Assembly (NCBI RefSeq): GCF_011386835.1
Contig: NC_088796.1
Span: 29,219,011-29,283,010 of the forward strand
Direction of reading: 5' to 3'
Length of the DNA: 64,000 bases
Origin: Chrysemys picta bellii
Taxonomy: Eukaryota; Chordata; Testudines; Emydidae
Shown: piece after piece, positions 34,738 through 46,555 of the stretch
How positions within the stretch are numbered: the first letter of the stretch is position 1
Layout of the letters: every line of letters begins with the position of its first letter
Translations under genes and position numbers: made by a program
Notes under the pieces: model-generated
The model's database searches: none
Seen by the model: only the letters and a program-made list of their open reading frames with translations
What the model was told of the DNA's origin: nothing

Positions 34738-35815
34738 CTCAATGCTTTGGAAAACCCCAGTCAAAAGCTCCATTTATCCCACGACCAATTGAGCAGTTCA
34801 GGTTTCCCCACTTGGCCCCACATTTTTCACTAGGGATATGCTGATTGAATTGATCGCAGTTCAACAGTAGATCGTTTGTAACTTAGACATTCAGTGGTTT
34901 ATGTGAGATGAACTATGACTTAGGGCTGGTCTGAATTACAAAGTTTTACCAGTAAAACATGCTTCTCTCTAAAACCAGACATGAGAATTCTGTTGTTCTC
35001 TTCAGCATTCATGCTTCTGACAGTGAAATGGCAGAGAGACTGTGAAAGGAAAATAATTGGAGCCCATCAGAAGGGAGGTCCTGATTCAGTTTTGACCATT
35101 TTGGGGACCCAATGAACCTGAAAGGTATGGAAACAGTGTGCGGTATTTTATACCTTGCCTTATGGGAACAGTATGGCCGTATACCATATTTGATCCTTTC
35201 CCCTGATTATAATAAGGTCAATAGCTGCTCCTATCTATATGTGATCTTTGGGGTGTCCATAATTAAGCATTAATCATCATGATTTATATCACTTATTTCT
35301 TAATTCCTATATGTAAATGGGATCTAATTGCTTGGATACTGCATAGCAACTGAATTGCTAAAGCCCCCCGAAACTCCCTTCTTGCAGAATCCTGTGGTGT
35401 ATTTTACTTGTGTGTGGTTACTAGTTTGTTTCTCAGAATGAGTACACAATACCTGACCTGGGGTTATCTCCTTAGGCCTACACTATTCAACTAATTTCCA
35501 GCCTCTAGCATACAACAGGCCTTTAATCAAAGCAAACCTAATAACCCATTTACTTATGTTCACCTATTTGCTCCCAAGAGCATGTTCAATCCTTGTCAAT
35601 CTTATACTCCTATAATGTCATTTTACCTCTAACAATCATAAAATCACCCTTGAGGCATGAGTCAGTGTCATAGGTCATAAGATCAAATCATTTGTAGCCT
35701 CAACAATTATCACTCTTATTACGTATTGGAGTCAACAGGATGAAACAAAGGTGTTGCCGGCACGGCTTCATCGACACTCGTGGTCTTCCACCCTCCCGAG
35801 TTACCTAGGGTTATG
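34738..35815. other. Unannotated sequence
   Basis: A possible MITE end 'cttagggctggtctgaatta' lies at 34919. Nothing else recognised. Confidence 0.3.
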
Positions 35816-36125
35816 CCTAATGACACCAACAAAGGGAAGCATGGGAACATAACTCTAAGCTCCCATAATTTCCTGAGTGCTGGTTTCCCACAATACATAG
35901 CAAAAATGTGTCACAAGGCAGAGTGCTGGACATTGGCATAGGGGATTCCTGGATGCCTACCCAAGGTGCACTGTGTGTTTTTCCAATGCTGTCTCCTCTC
36001 AGTGAGGATGCATAGTACCAGCAAAGCCAGCCAAGCATGCATGTGCTCTAGTGACATTGCAGTGTTGGCAACTGTATATGGCAAAAATGCTATTGATGAA
36101 ACTTCTTAGTGTAGATATGGCCTTA
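35816..36125 (-). mobile_element. Possible DNA-transposon terminal segment
   Basis: The right side '..tagtgtagatatggcctta' reads inverted as 'taaggccatatctacacta', the same kind of terminus as at 12191 and 63672. The interior 'cccacaatacatagca' also resembles that group. Left end not found. Confidence 0.35.
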
Positions 36126-36183
36126 AAGAGATCAGTCACTGGGAACTTAGTGAACTGATTGACAAATCTGACCAGTGTTTTGA

Positions 36184-36578
36184 GTAGAGGTGGTTGGAGA
36201 AACTTCAATGGAACCATATTCCATCAAAATCAAAACACTTCCTCAGAGTGTCTCAATTTCACTGTCCTTTCATTTAGGAGAGAAAAGGGGAGGGGCAGAC
36301 TCTGACAATATTAAAACATCCTATTTTGATGTTTCTGGAACAAAACATTTCAATTTTTCCATTCAAAATAACTTTTCATTTTGAAATTTTTTTTTTACTG
36401 TATTATAAAGTCAGTGTGGAACCAAAATATTTCAAGCTACCTGAAAGTAATTTTAAAAAAAATTTCTTTCCCAGAGGATTTTGATGCTTTTAGGTTTTGT
36501 TCCTAATTGGACCAAAAGCAAATGTTGAAATCTCAAAATCCTTCATGAAATGGAATTTCCATTCTCAGACAGCTCTAC
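36184..36578. mobile_element. Possible MITE with tagagctg-like ends
   Basis: Left 'tagaggtggttggagaaact' and right '..attctcagacagctcta' are weakly complementary. The interior is A/T rich. Related in its end to 1380-1700. Confidence 0.35.
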
Positions 36579-37506
36579 TTTGAAGTGTCATGTGGATTTC
36601 AGCTTTGCTTTGGTGTTTTAATTTTCTGTTTTTTATAATTCCATTTTTTCTTATGAGTTTCTCTTTATAGCTGACGGTAAACAATTAAGTTTTGCCCACC
36701 TTCTTTTTAATGCAGAAATATATGCTTATTAGGTGAAATTCACCCCTGTACAGAAGACCATCACAAGGCCCGTGACACAAGTTAAATCTCACTGAAGTCC
36801 TGTTGAGGATGAAGTCTTAATAGGCCGCATGGTAGCTGCAGTAGGGAGGAATTTTACCTATTATGTATATGATGCTTTGCAGAATAGGTGACAGTGAATT
36901 CTGTGCCCTCCACATACAGTGTAGTTTTACGTGATTTCTCAAGTGGTATTTGAAATAGGAAAACAATAGCTAAATCTTTCAAAGATTTCTTGCATCCAGC
37001 AACACTTCAAAGGAGTCAGATCACTTACTTTTTACTCTTCTAAGTGGAGATATTACTAGTCACTGGCTTCACAACAGAAAGCATTCTTTAATACAGCCTT
37101 TAGTAAAATGCTTTTCATGCTGCAGTGGGTGTGCTGGCCTGCTGTTTGATTAATAGTGAATAGTGCTTTCAAGAATGAGTTTTAGCTTGTCTTGACATAC
37201 TGCATACAGTATGTTCATAGCAAGCAAATGCACCTATCTCCGTCCATGTGTCTCATAATCAGGACTTGAGTAACAATCACCACAGAGATTTGACCCCAAA
37301 CAAATTCATCACCTCTCTAATCTGGTGAGTGTGCAGGGGTAAAGACAGTGTATTAATGTGCAACTAGTAGAGATTGGGCTTAGCCCAGTTTTTCAGTCAA
37401 TTTGGCCAGGTAACATTTTGCATTAATTTTAACTAAACTTTTTAGAATTAGGCAAAACATTACATCTTTTTAAACAATATTACCTAGCTCTGATATAGCA
37501 CTTTTC
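36579..37506. other. Unannotated sequence
   Basis: No recognised feature. Confidence 0.35.
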
Positions 37507-37514
37507 ATCTACAG

Positions 37515-38285
37515 CAGGGGAGGGCAAATTACGGCCGGTGGGCCGGCTCTGACCAATCAGGGCTTTCAATCCGGCCTGTGGGATTGCCAGCACTGTAGCG
37601 CAGCAGGGCTAAGGCAGGCTCCCTACCTACCCTGGCCCTGCGCCGCTCCCGGAAGTGGCCAGCACCACGTCCCTGCGGCCCCTGGGGAAGGGAGAGGCAG
37701 AGGGTTCCTTGCGCTGCTCTCACCTGCAAGCACCTCCCTCCACAGCGCCCATTGGCCGGGAACGGAGAACCGCACCAATGGGAGCTTCAGGAGTGGTACC
37801 CACAGGCGAGGGCAGCACGCGGCAGAGCCGCCTGCACCACCCCACCCCACCCCCAGGAGCCACTGCCGGACATGCTGGCCACTTCCGGGAGTGGCGCGGG
37901 GGATGGGCAGGCAGAGAGCCTGCCTTAGCCCTGCTGTGCACCGCTGCCATCCCGAAGCCACTCAAGGTGAGCGGCGCCGGCACACCCCAAATCCCTCCTG
38001 TACCCTGCACCCCAACCCCCTGCCCTGAGCCCTCTAACCCCCTTCCTTGAGCCCCCTGCTGCACCCTTCCTGCACCCCAACCCCCTACCCTGAGCACCCT
38101 GCCATGCCGAGCCCCCTCCTGTACCCTGCACCCCTCCTGTGCCCCAAACTCTTGCCCTGAGCCCCTTCCTGCACACCGCACTCCCTCCCGCACCCCAACT
38201 CCCTGCCCCAGCCTTACATTCATGGCCCTGCATACAATATCCCCACCCAGATGTGGCCCTCGGGCAAAAAAGTTTGCCCACTCCG
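37515..38285. mobile_element. Non-autonomous hAT element (771 bp)
   Basis: Left terminus CAGGGGAGGGCAAA and right terminus TTTGCCCACTCCG are inverted repeats of the common hAT form (one base shorter on the right). The exact 8-bp target duplication ATCTACAG lies at 37507-37514 and 38286-38293. The interior is GC-rich with simple 'ccctgcaccccaaccccc' runs at 37990-38210. The overlapping open frames (up to 205 codons, minus strand) are compositional. No transposase is visible. Confidence 0.92.
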
Positions 38286-38293
38286 ATCTACAG

Positions 38294-38450
38294 ATTGCAA
38301 TGCATTTTATAAAGGTCGTCAGCATCATTATCCCCATTTTAAAGATGAAGAAACTGAGGCACAGAGAAATACATTGACTTGTCCAAGGTCAGTCAACAGG
38401 CCAGTGCCAGTGCAGAGAATAGAACCTAGGTGCCCCAGCCACTAGCTCAT
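38294..38450 (-). repeat. MIR SINE fragment
   Basis: 'ccccattttaaagatgaaga', 'aactgaggcacagagaaata', 'cttgtccaaggtcagtcaac' and 'gaatagaacctaggtgcc' form one of the best preserved MIR copies here, inverted. It adjoins the target duplication of the hAT element. Confidence 0.87.
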
Positions 38451-39421
38451 ACTGCCTCTTGTTTTCCGTGTGCAATTTTATTCCTCTGAATGTGCTTGGT
38501 CATATCTCATTAGAACTACTCAAACTTATTCATTTTTAATAAAACTTATTATGAATTAGGCTGCATCTCTAAGTTAGAAAATTATTCACAGACCACTGAT
38601 GATCTCCTGTCATACAAGCATTTGCTGAATTGTTTCAACAAATCATTTCATTCTAGGGGTTTTTCATTAACTGTTTGCTTCAACTATTGGGCCTTGATTC
38701 CTCATGTTGTGTAGCTAGTTATCTAAGTTGTGTGGTATTTCTTCTGTTACCTAACAGAATGACAGAAACATTTTAAATGGAAAAACAATGTAAAATCATT
38801 TTCTCAAGCCTGATTCTTCAATCCATTAGTACCTCAGCAAGACAATGATTTAATAAAGTAAAGAATCGGGTAGTACAGGTTTTCAGATGAGTAAACATTG
38901 ATGCTAAAATTCATGACAATTTTCACTTATTAATGAAAATATTCGATCACAGTCACTCAGGAGAATGTTCTCCAAAGAATATTCAGGATAATGCCTTTCT
39001 CCCCGCCCACCCCACCCCCAACGAATTCAGGAAGTGCACTGAGACACTTTCTCTCCCCCTCTCAGACTCCCTTTCTGAAAAAGACCACTTCTGAAAGTGG
39101 TGATGATGCAGCACTCACAGTAATACAACAGGGGTTTGTTTGGAAGGCATGGGAGGAAGAGAGTAAAAAGGTACTTCCTTTCGTTCTGTCAGAAAATTGA
39201 GCTCCTCAGGATCTGAGCTCCTGACAGCTTTTCAAAGCAATGAGAAGAGGATGGGAGGCACAGCCTTCTCCATTGCAGGTCCACCATTCTGGACAACCCA
39301 CCCTGTCCACATATTCCAGAGCACACCATTGGCTGCCTCATTTGTTTTATGTTGGGATGTTTTGTTTATTGCATGAGTGGTATAGATGTGAATCCTTGTG
39401 AGGTTTGGTTTTTGTGGTCAA
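38451..39421. other. Unannotated sequence
   Basis: Nothing recognised. Confidence 0.35.
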
Positions 39422-39572
39422 AAAGTGACTAGTGATTTTGAGTGCCCAACTTGAGACTCTTTAGAAGGACCTGATTTTCAGGAGGTAGGTGTTTAGCATA
39501 AAGTAGTCACCTTTAAAAAGCCTTTAGTTTGACACCCCCAAAGTGAGGTACTCAAAATCACTAGTCACTTTT
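39422..39572. repeat. Foldback repeat with 23-bp perfect arms
   Basis: Arms 39422-39444 and 39550-39572 are exact reverse complements (core 'gtgactagtgattttgag'), with a 105-base centre containing 'cctgattttcaggaggtagg'. A candidate small DNA transposon. Confidence 0.8.
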
Positions 39573-40050
39573 GAAAATGCATGTCTGTCTTTCAGCAAGT
39601 TGGGGGAGGGGATTTTCTGTTTTCAGACTGGCTTTGTTGATTTTTTTTTGTTACCTTCTGCTTTATTCCTTTTTTTTTTTTCATTTTAGTTATGTTTCTT
39701 CAAGCATCCAGATGGCTTCAGGTATTGGCACCATCTAAACTTATTAATTATTGTTATCATTATCACCAAGGGTCCTTCCCACTTGCAAATCAGTATAAAC
39801 AGAGCTAGATAATATAAAAATCATAACTTTTATACTTTCTTCCTTTTGTATTTTGCCATCATTGTTAATCTGGGATTTCACTTTCTAGTCATATTTCCTT
39901 TAGAGAGACAGCGAGTGCTATTGATTGCATTCAAAATTAGGCAATGGTCTTTCAGAGAATTGATAATATGAAATGGATCCTTTTAGGTCTAAGTCAACTG
40001 TTCAAATATGCCCCGGTAAGTAGTGACTGAAAGGGCCCATTGGTGGCCTA
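39573..40050. other. Unannotated sequence
   Basis: T-rich tracts near 39640-39680. Nothing else recognised. Confidence 0.35.
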
Positions 40051-40180
40051 TAATCATAGGATTGAAAGGGACCTCAAGAGGTCATCTAGTCCAATCCCCT
40101 GCATTCATTGCAGAACTAAGTATTATCTAGACCATCTCTCAGAAAGTGTTTGTCTAGCCTGCTCTTATGCTGTCTTCAAG
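40051..40180 (-). mobile_element. CR1 LINE 3'-end fragment
   Basis: Inverted CR1 tail: 'aatcataggattgaaaggga', 'cctcaagaggtcatctagtc', 'agtattatctagaccatctc'. Very short, 5'-truncated. Confidence 0.85.
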
Positions 40181-42423
40181 GCCTCTGCCTATCAATCCAT
40201 TCACTAATTTGATGTTCCTAGTCAGGTTAACAACTATTCTCATCTCCGAGTAGCAGTAGCATGCCTTATTTTTAACATCTGAAAATTTCATTATGAATGA
40301 AATGTAGGAAATAAAGTACAAGAAAATGTTTCCTCATTTAGCAAATAAAATGAAAGGCACTCTTGGAAGCTAACCAGGCTGAAATGTACTATGGAAAAAG
40401 CAACCAAAAAAATGTGTGGAAGAACCGGAACTGGGAGAACAGTCTTATAATAGGAATGTTCCCAGTGATTAATTTGGCCTATTGTGTCTGCTGTGCTGTG
40501 TTTTATGAGCAAAGAAGCTTGGGAACTGATTTTTCATTGCTTGTCCATATTTCTTCATTACGTTATAGTGTACTGCGTCTTAAGATGGTCTTCTGAGAGT
40601 GTGTTGGGCTTCTGCCATTAACAGACCTGACGTGCCTATTACATGCATTAGATCTGAGTGGTAAAAACACAAATAACATATTATCAGGCTACATGCTAGA
40701 CAGGAGCTTGAGGTGGGGCTCTTAGGAGGAGGAAGATAATATAAGGGCTTGCCAAGAAGTCTCAGAAACAGTCTGGATGTTCAAATAAGCACATGGAGGG
40801 TTGTGGGAACTGCCAAACCTTTTGAGATTCGTTTTTATATCACTGTCTCCCACCAATGCATATCATGCCTTTATAACTAAGAGGACAAGTTGTTGTACTC
40901 TTTTAGAAAATCATTTTTGAAAGTGTGATCTCTTGTAGGAGGTGAAATTGGTGTTTAGAAATTATTTGCCCCCATCTGTCCATTTGCCGTTCACTTGTGA
41001 GCCTTGGTGCCTCTACTGATTTCCACGTGTCTTGGACTACTGCAATAGAGGAGTAGTATTTTTTTTTTATATAAAGAATGTGAGACACGGCTAAATGGGC
41101 CACACAGGCCTGGGTCCTTTCTTCCCTTCTTAAATTTTTTAATTTGATTAAAAGAAAATAGGTGCCTTGTTCCCCAGATTCTGTTTGGTATCTGGAGACC
41201 TTCAAACTCATGGTCAAACTCTAGCAGCTGGGGCCTTTCACTCCTAAGCCCAATAAACTCCATAAGGATCTTGCAAGCCTACAGACATCATTTGATAGTC
41301 CTCCATCTTGTCATGCATCATCCAACATATTGGCTATCTTCATTATTGTCCCAGGAAAGAGTTTTCTGCAACTCTAAGCCACTAGGGCAGTCATGAACAG
41401 CAAGCAACATTGAAGAGAAATTCACTAATATTTTTAATGCTTCCTAACTTTTCATGTCTTACAATGGAATTTAACTACTCTGATTGCTAAGGCCAATGCT
41501 ACATTGTGTGTTGTTTTCATATATTTAACTGTCCATGCTGAAGTGGAATCTCACTGAATGAATTTGAGGGTCCTTCCCATCCCAGCCCCTGAAGATTTCC
41601 AGTAGTTCTAGGATGCAGCACATAATATACCTTACCTGCAATATAACCCCAATGAATGTTGAGGCTGGACTGGACTCGGTAGGGCTGGCTGTGGAGTCAA
41701 GCCTTTAGTCAAAAGCATTCTGACTAATTGTGAAAGGAGCTGAAGACACCGTTAAGTGAGGGGACTTTAGCTCTCATTCATTCCTCAAAGCGAGTGTATG
41801 AGACCCCAGCTCAGCTACAAATGAGAGTTCTGTGCAGAAGGCAAAACCTGGCATTGAGTTAGAATAACTTGGATCTCTTCCTTGACTCATAAAGTTTAGC
41901 TGTTGTCAAGAGAATTTGCTTCAGCTGCAGGTCTCATTGAGTTTATATTTACTTTCACAGGAACAAAACTACTGTAATAATTTTCATGTGAAGAAACACC
42001 AGCTATGACTCTCTTTTTAAAAAAAAAACAAACAAAACAAAAAAAAAAACCCAACAACCTGTTTTCAGTTTCTTCCCCATTAGAAGCGTAAGGCTAAGAA
42101 ACTGGGCAAGAAAGTTTAGTGTTAGGTAGCATTCTCTTGTAATACTTGAATTTTTAATAACTTTAACTGGATTTAAAGCTGCCAGTAATAGTGACTGCTT
42201 TTTGTGTTGAAAATAATCTATTTTCAGATTTACCACAAGAAGTTCTTCTTCTTACTGCACAAAACAACATTAAATGAATCAATATTTGTTATGCATTACA
42301 TAGGTCAGTTTGATCTAACTTTCACTCCCTTTATTGACCATCTGATTATTCTTTTACCCTTTTGTTTGTCAAGGCACCAACACAGTGACATATACCTTTT
42401 GTCTAAAGGGGTAAAGCACAGGA
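40181..42423. other. Unannotated sequence
   Basis: Includes an A-rich tract (42018-42051). Minus-strand frames at 40903-41263 show no domain. No gene called. Confidence 0.35.
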
Positions 42424-42511
42424 ACATAGATTAATAGATTCTAGGACTGGAAGGGACCTCGAGAGGTCATCGAGTCCAGTCCCCTGTACTCAAGGCAGGA
42501 CCAAATACTGT

Positions 42512-43754
42512 CTAGACCATCCCTGATAGACATTTATCTAACCTACTCTTAAATATCTCCAGAGATGGAGATTCCACAACCTCCCTAGGCAGTTTATTCC
42601 AGTGTTTAACCACCCTGACAGTTAGGAACTTTTTCCTAATGTCCAACCTAAAGCTCCCTTGCTGCAGTTTAAGCCCATTCCTTCTTGTTCTATCCTTAGA
42701 GGCTAAGGTGAAAAAGTTTTCTCCCTCCTCCTTAAGACACCCTTTTAGATACCTGAAAACTGCTATCATGTCCCCTCTCAGTCTTCTCTTTTCCACACTA
42801 AACAAACCCAATTCTTTCGACCTATGAAGGAAGGCTATGTTCTCAAGACCTTTAATCATTCTTATTGCTCTTCTCTGGACCCTCTCCAATTTCTCCACAT
42901 CTTTCCTGAAATGCGGTGCCCAGAACTGGATACAATACTCCAGTTGAGGCCTAACCAGCGCAGAGTAGAGTGGAAGAATGACTTCTCGTGTCTTGCTCAC
43001 AACACACCTGTTAATACATCCCAGAATCATGTTTGCTTTTTTTGCAACAGCATCACACTGTTGACTCATATTTAGCTTGTGGTCAACTATAACCTCTAGT
43101 TCCCTTTCTGCCGTACTCCTTCCTAGACAGTCTCTTCCCATTCTGTATGTGTGAAACTGATTTTTCCTTCCTAAGTGGAGCACTTTGCATTTCTCTTTGT
43201 TAAACTTCATCCTGTTTACCTCAGACCATTTCTCCAATTTGTCCAGATCATTTTGAATTATGACCCTGTCCTCCAAAGCAGTTGCAATCCCTCCCAGTTT
43301 GGTATCATCTGCAAACTTAATAAGCGTACTTTCTATGCCAATATCTAAGTCGTTAATGAAGATATTGAACAGAGCCGGTCCCAAAACAGACCCCTGCGGA
43401 ACCCCACTCGTTATGCCTTTCCAGCAGGATTGGGAACCATTAATAACAACTCTCTGAGTACGGTTATGCAGCCAGTTATGCACCCACATTATAGGAGCCC
43501 CATCTAAATTGTATTTGCCTAGTTTATCGATAAGAATATCATGCGAGACCGTATCAAATGCCTTACTAAAGTCTAGGTATACCACATCCACAGCTTCTCC
43601 CTTATCCACAAGACTCGTTATCCTATCAAAGAAAGCTATCAGATTGGTTTGACACAATTTGTTCTTTACAAATCCATGCTAGCTATTCTCGATCACCTTG
43701 CCACCTTCCAAGTGTTTGCAGATGATTTCCTTAATTACTTGCTCCATTATCTTC
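42512..43754 (-). pseudogene. CR1 ORF2, reverse transcriptase and C-terminal part
   Basis: From the frameshift near 43754 the frame continues to a TAG at 43679-43681 (where the family has Gln before H-G-F). It is then open for 381 codons to the natural end at 42512. RNA-directed DNA polymerase motifs are intact: YLDFSKAFDTV with the first catalytic Asp, GVPQGSVLGP, and the FADD box in IKFADDTKLGG. The C-terminal region follows ([51 protein letters not shown]). It would act in target-primed reverse transcription in the nucleus. This copy is dead because of the two lesions and the missing 5' part. Confidence 0.93.
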
Positions 43755-44283
43755 CTGGCACAGAAGTTAAACCAACTGGTCTGTAGTTTCCTGGGTTGTT
43801 TTTATTTCCCTTTTTATAGATGGGCACTATATTTGCCCTTTTCCAGTCTTCTGGAATCTCTCCCGTCTCCCATGATTTTCCAAAGATAACAGCTAGAGGC
43901 TCAGATACCTTCTCTATTAGCTCCTTGAGTATTCTAGGATGCATTTCATCAGGCCCTGGTGACTTGCAGGCATCTAACTTTTCTAAGTGATTTTTAACTT
44001 GTTCTTTTTTTATTTTATCTGCTAAACCTACCCCCTTCCCATTAGCATTCACTAGGTTAGGCATTCCTTCAGACTTCTCGGAGAAGACCGAAACAAAGAA
44101 GTCATTAAGCATCTCTGCCATTTCCAAGTTTCCTGTTACTGTTTCTCCCTCTTCCCTGAGCAATGGGCCTACCCTGTCTTTGGTCTTCCTCTTGCTTCTA
44201 ATGTATTGATAAAAAGTCTTGTTTCCCTTTATTCCCGTAGCTAGTTTGAGGTCATTTTGTGCCTTTGCCTTTCTAATCTTGTA
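43747..44283 (-). pseudogene. CR1 ORF2, N-terminal part of the reverse transcriptase
   Basis: Open from the 5' break (44283) through [14 protein letters not shown] and the 138-codon piece ending SVPGR-stop at 43747. It contains [45 protein letters not shown] and [10 protein letters not shown], the usual entry region of CR1-type reverse transcriptase. Loss of one base in the A-run of the glycine-lysine codons (about 43751-43755) shifts the frame into a stop. The following motif K-I-M-E-Q-V continues in the next frame. Confidence 0.92.
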
Positions 44284-44285
44284 CT

Positions 44286-45925
44286 AATGAATAGCATTAT
44301 ATGAGGTGAAGACAAAACAGACTATTGGATGGATGAAATGAGAAAACAAAAGCTACTGACTAAGGCTAATTTACTTTACAATGTCAATTGAGAAATAGAT
44401 ATCCCTTTTGGCCAATCATGATGTAAAGCACATACAGTGAAATGGTTTCTAACTATAATTCCCCATGGTAGAAAACTGTAGCCCACAGCAGGCATGGAGT
44501 ATAGTATAAATTAAGCTGGGGTTTATGCTTATTTAAGAAGCTAAACTTCACAGGACATAGGCCCAACATAGTCACCTGGATACATGTTAGCACACACTTC
44601 AGCAATGCATTGAATAACTGTCTTTACAGAAGAGGTGGGTCTCACAGAAATGTTTTCAAATGAAGTTCCATCTGCCAATCTGGAGGATTCAATGCTGGGT
44701 AGATCCCATCTTTCTGCTCAGCAACAATTGGCTGTGAGGTTTTAGTGGTAATAGCAAGCTCTAGTAACCAAGATGCCAGATAGCAGGCAATCCCGCATTT
44801 AAGCTCCCTCTGTCCTCAATGGCTGCTGTGAGCCACTTCTTTTTCCTTCGAGGTAAGCGAAATTGCATTTTTGCTCTTACAGAAGAACTTTTTACTATTC
44901 CTGGGAAGGCCCTATCATTCCTGAAATAAATTTATTTCAAGGGGAGCATTTTTGCTTTTACTTAAGCAGCAGTCAGGCCTTTGGAGTGAGGGCCGGTCTG
45001 GTACCCTCTATAAAGTGGTACTTAGGCCTTTCATACACCACCCCAGCAGCACCCTTTCTGCTCACACATTCTTCAGGGGAAACAACCCAGCATCATCACT
45101 CCACTTTAGTCTGCCTAATGGTCTGTGCACCTCTTCTCTCAACATCAGGTTGAGAAACAGATTTTCCTTTAGGAAAAAGCACGGTCTCAGGAACGGAGTT
45201 AGTTTGGAGTGCAGATATCAAGACATCTAGATAATGGGAAGAAGGTTCAGGAGGAAGCCAAACTTCTAATGTTTCTCATTCTAAGTCCACTGCATCACCT
45301 TCACACATGGATATTTCTCTCAGAGATCCTTTTTTAATGCCACTTTTTAAAGTCAGGACTCACCTAATGCAAGAACTATATCCTGCTGGAGCTAGTATTC
45401 TTCTTTCTCTCAAATGAGATGCAATTCACTCTTCCCTAGGGCACTCATGGATGAATTAATCTGACATTTCCACTACAGATGGACTGTAAAGATCTGATGT
45501 AAGTGCATAGTGTTATCTACTGTTTTTTCACTGGACAAAATTATTGGGTGACTCTCTGAAAAAAGCTGTAAAAGACTCAAAGCAGTTGGGAAAAAATATC
45601 TACAACAAAATCACAAGGATCTTAGAAGTCTCTTTCAAAAAGAAATAACATTATTCATACCAGCCTGAGCTTAAGACACAATCTTTCTGTGCAGTGAGAT
45701 TCACTGAACTCTTTTGCAACACCTGTCATTGAAGAGGTACCAAGTACTGTTCTAATGAGCAGCCACCAAGGCGCAGGTGCAGCTGCACCAACTCCGCCTC
45801 CACCCATTGGCTGAAGCCACACAGCGCATGCACTGACTATGGCAAAGCAGAGCATCCTATTGGCCATGGGATGTAGCCAGTCAGGCAGAAAAGCAGTCAG
45901 TGGGGAACCAGGGGTGGAGTATTGA
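44286..45925. other. Unannotated sequence
   Basis: Two overlapping + strand frames (44863-45230) lack any recognised motif. No repeat identified. Confidence 0.35.
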
Positions 45926-45968
45926 CCTCCTGAGGTCCCTTCCAACCCTGATATTCTATGATTCTATA
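45926..45968 (+). mobile_element. Extremely short CR1/SINE 3' tail
   Basis: Only the last about 43 bp of the CR1 3' end: 'gacctcctgaggtcccttcc', 'aaccctgatattctatgatt', 'ctata'. Either extreme 5' truncation at insertion or the tail of an unrecognised SINE at 45710-45925. Confidence 0.8.
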
Positions 45969-46175
45969 AGCCCATGTTGCACTGGGTCAACCTCAGCAAT
46001 TTCTTTCGAAATGCTGAAAATTCAGGCTTTTTGAAGCACTGTTGTTCAGCTATTTTTGGGCTACTCTGAGGTGCCAGAACTGCCAGAGGCTGAAGCAGAG
46101 CAGAAGCAGCTAAAATAGGGAACTATGGAGCCTGATAATATTTGTTTACAGTTTTGACTGGACTTTCTTTCCACT

Positions 46176-46555
46176 GTGCTGAGTCGCTATTTGCTCCAAC
46201 CCCTATCACACAATCTCTTCACATCAACACCTCACCTGTCCCGCACATCTTCCACCACTCCTTTTCATCCCCTGCTCTGTGATCTTCACCCATGTTTCTC
46301 CTCATGCCTTTCTCTTTGGCCAATTCCTTCCTATCTACACCCCCAGCCTACTCAATCCCCACCTAAAAATCATGGAGCTAGCAATGTTCTCTGCCTTCAC
46401 ATTGTTCACTCTGCTTGTATGTTCTGTCCTTTCTCCTACCCTTTGTCTGCCTTATATATTTAGATTGTAAGCTCTTCAGGGCAGGGACTTTCTCCTGCTC
46501 TGTGTTTGTACAGTCCCTAGTACAATGGGGCTCTGATCTATGTTGTTTCCTAGAT
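46176..46555 (+). repeat. Old LINE 3' end (L2/CR1-like), copy 1
   Basis: 'gattgtaagctcttcagggc', 'agggactttctcctgctctg' and 'tgtttgtacagtccctagta' then 'caatggggctctgatc'. The upstream pyrimidine-rich part (from 'gctatttgctccaacccc') aligns by eye with copy 2 at 52206-52645. Family name uncertain. Confidence 0.6.

Larger units (their letters stand above)
42424..44285 (-). mobile_element. CR1 LINE, longest copy in the window (about 1.86 kb)
   Basis: 5'-truncated CR1 on the minus strand: 3' end at 42424 ('gattctaggactggaaggga'), 5' break near 44285. It holds the reverse transcriptase and C-terminal part of ORF2. The endonuclease and ORF1 are missing. The coding part is described under 42512-43754 and 43747-44283. 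Confidence 0.95.

Noticed and set aside
35400..35760. Mitochondrial DNA insertion (A/C-rich look)
   Set aside because: No recognisable mitochondrial gene or conserved block could be read, only a similar base composition.
37655..38337. 131-205-codon open frames
   Set aside because: They lie in or across a non-autonomous hAT element and have no domain; both strands are open because of GC content.
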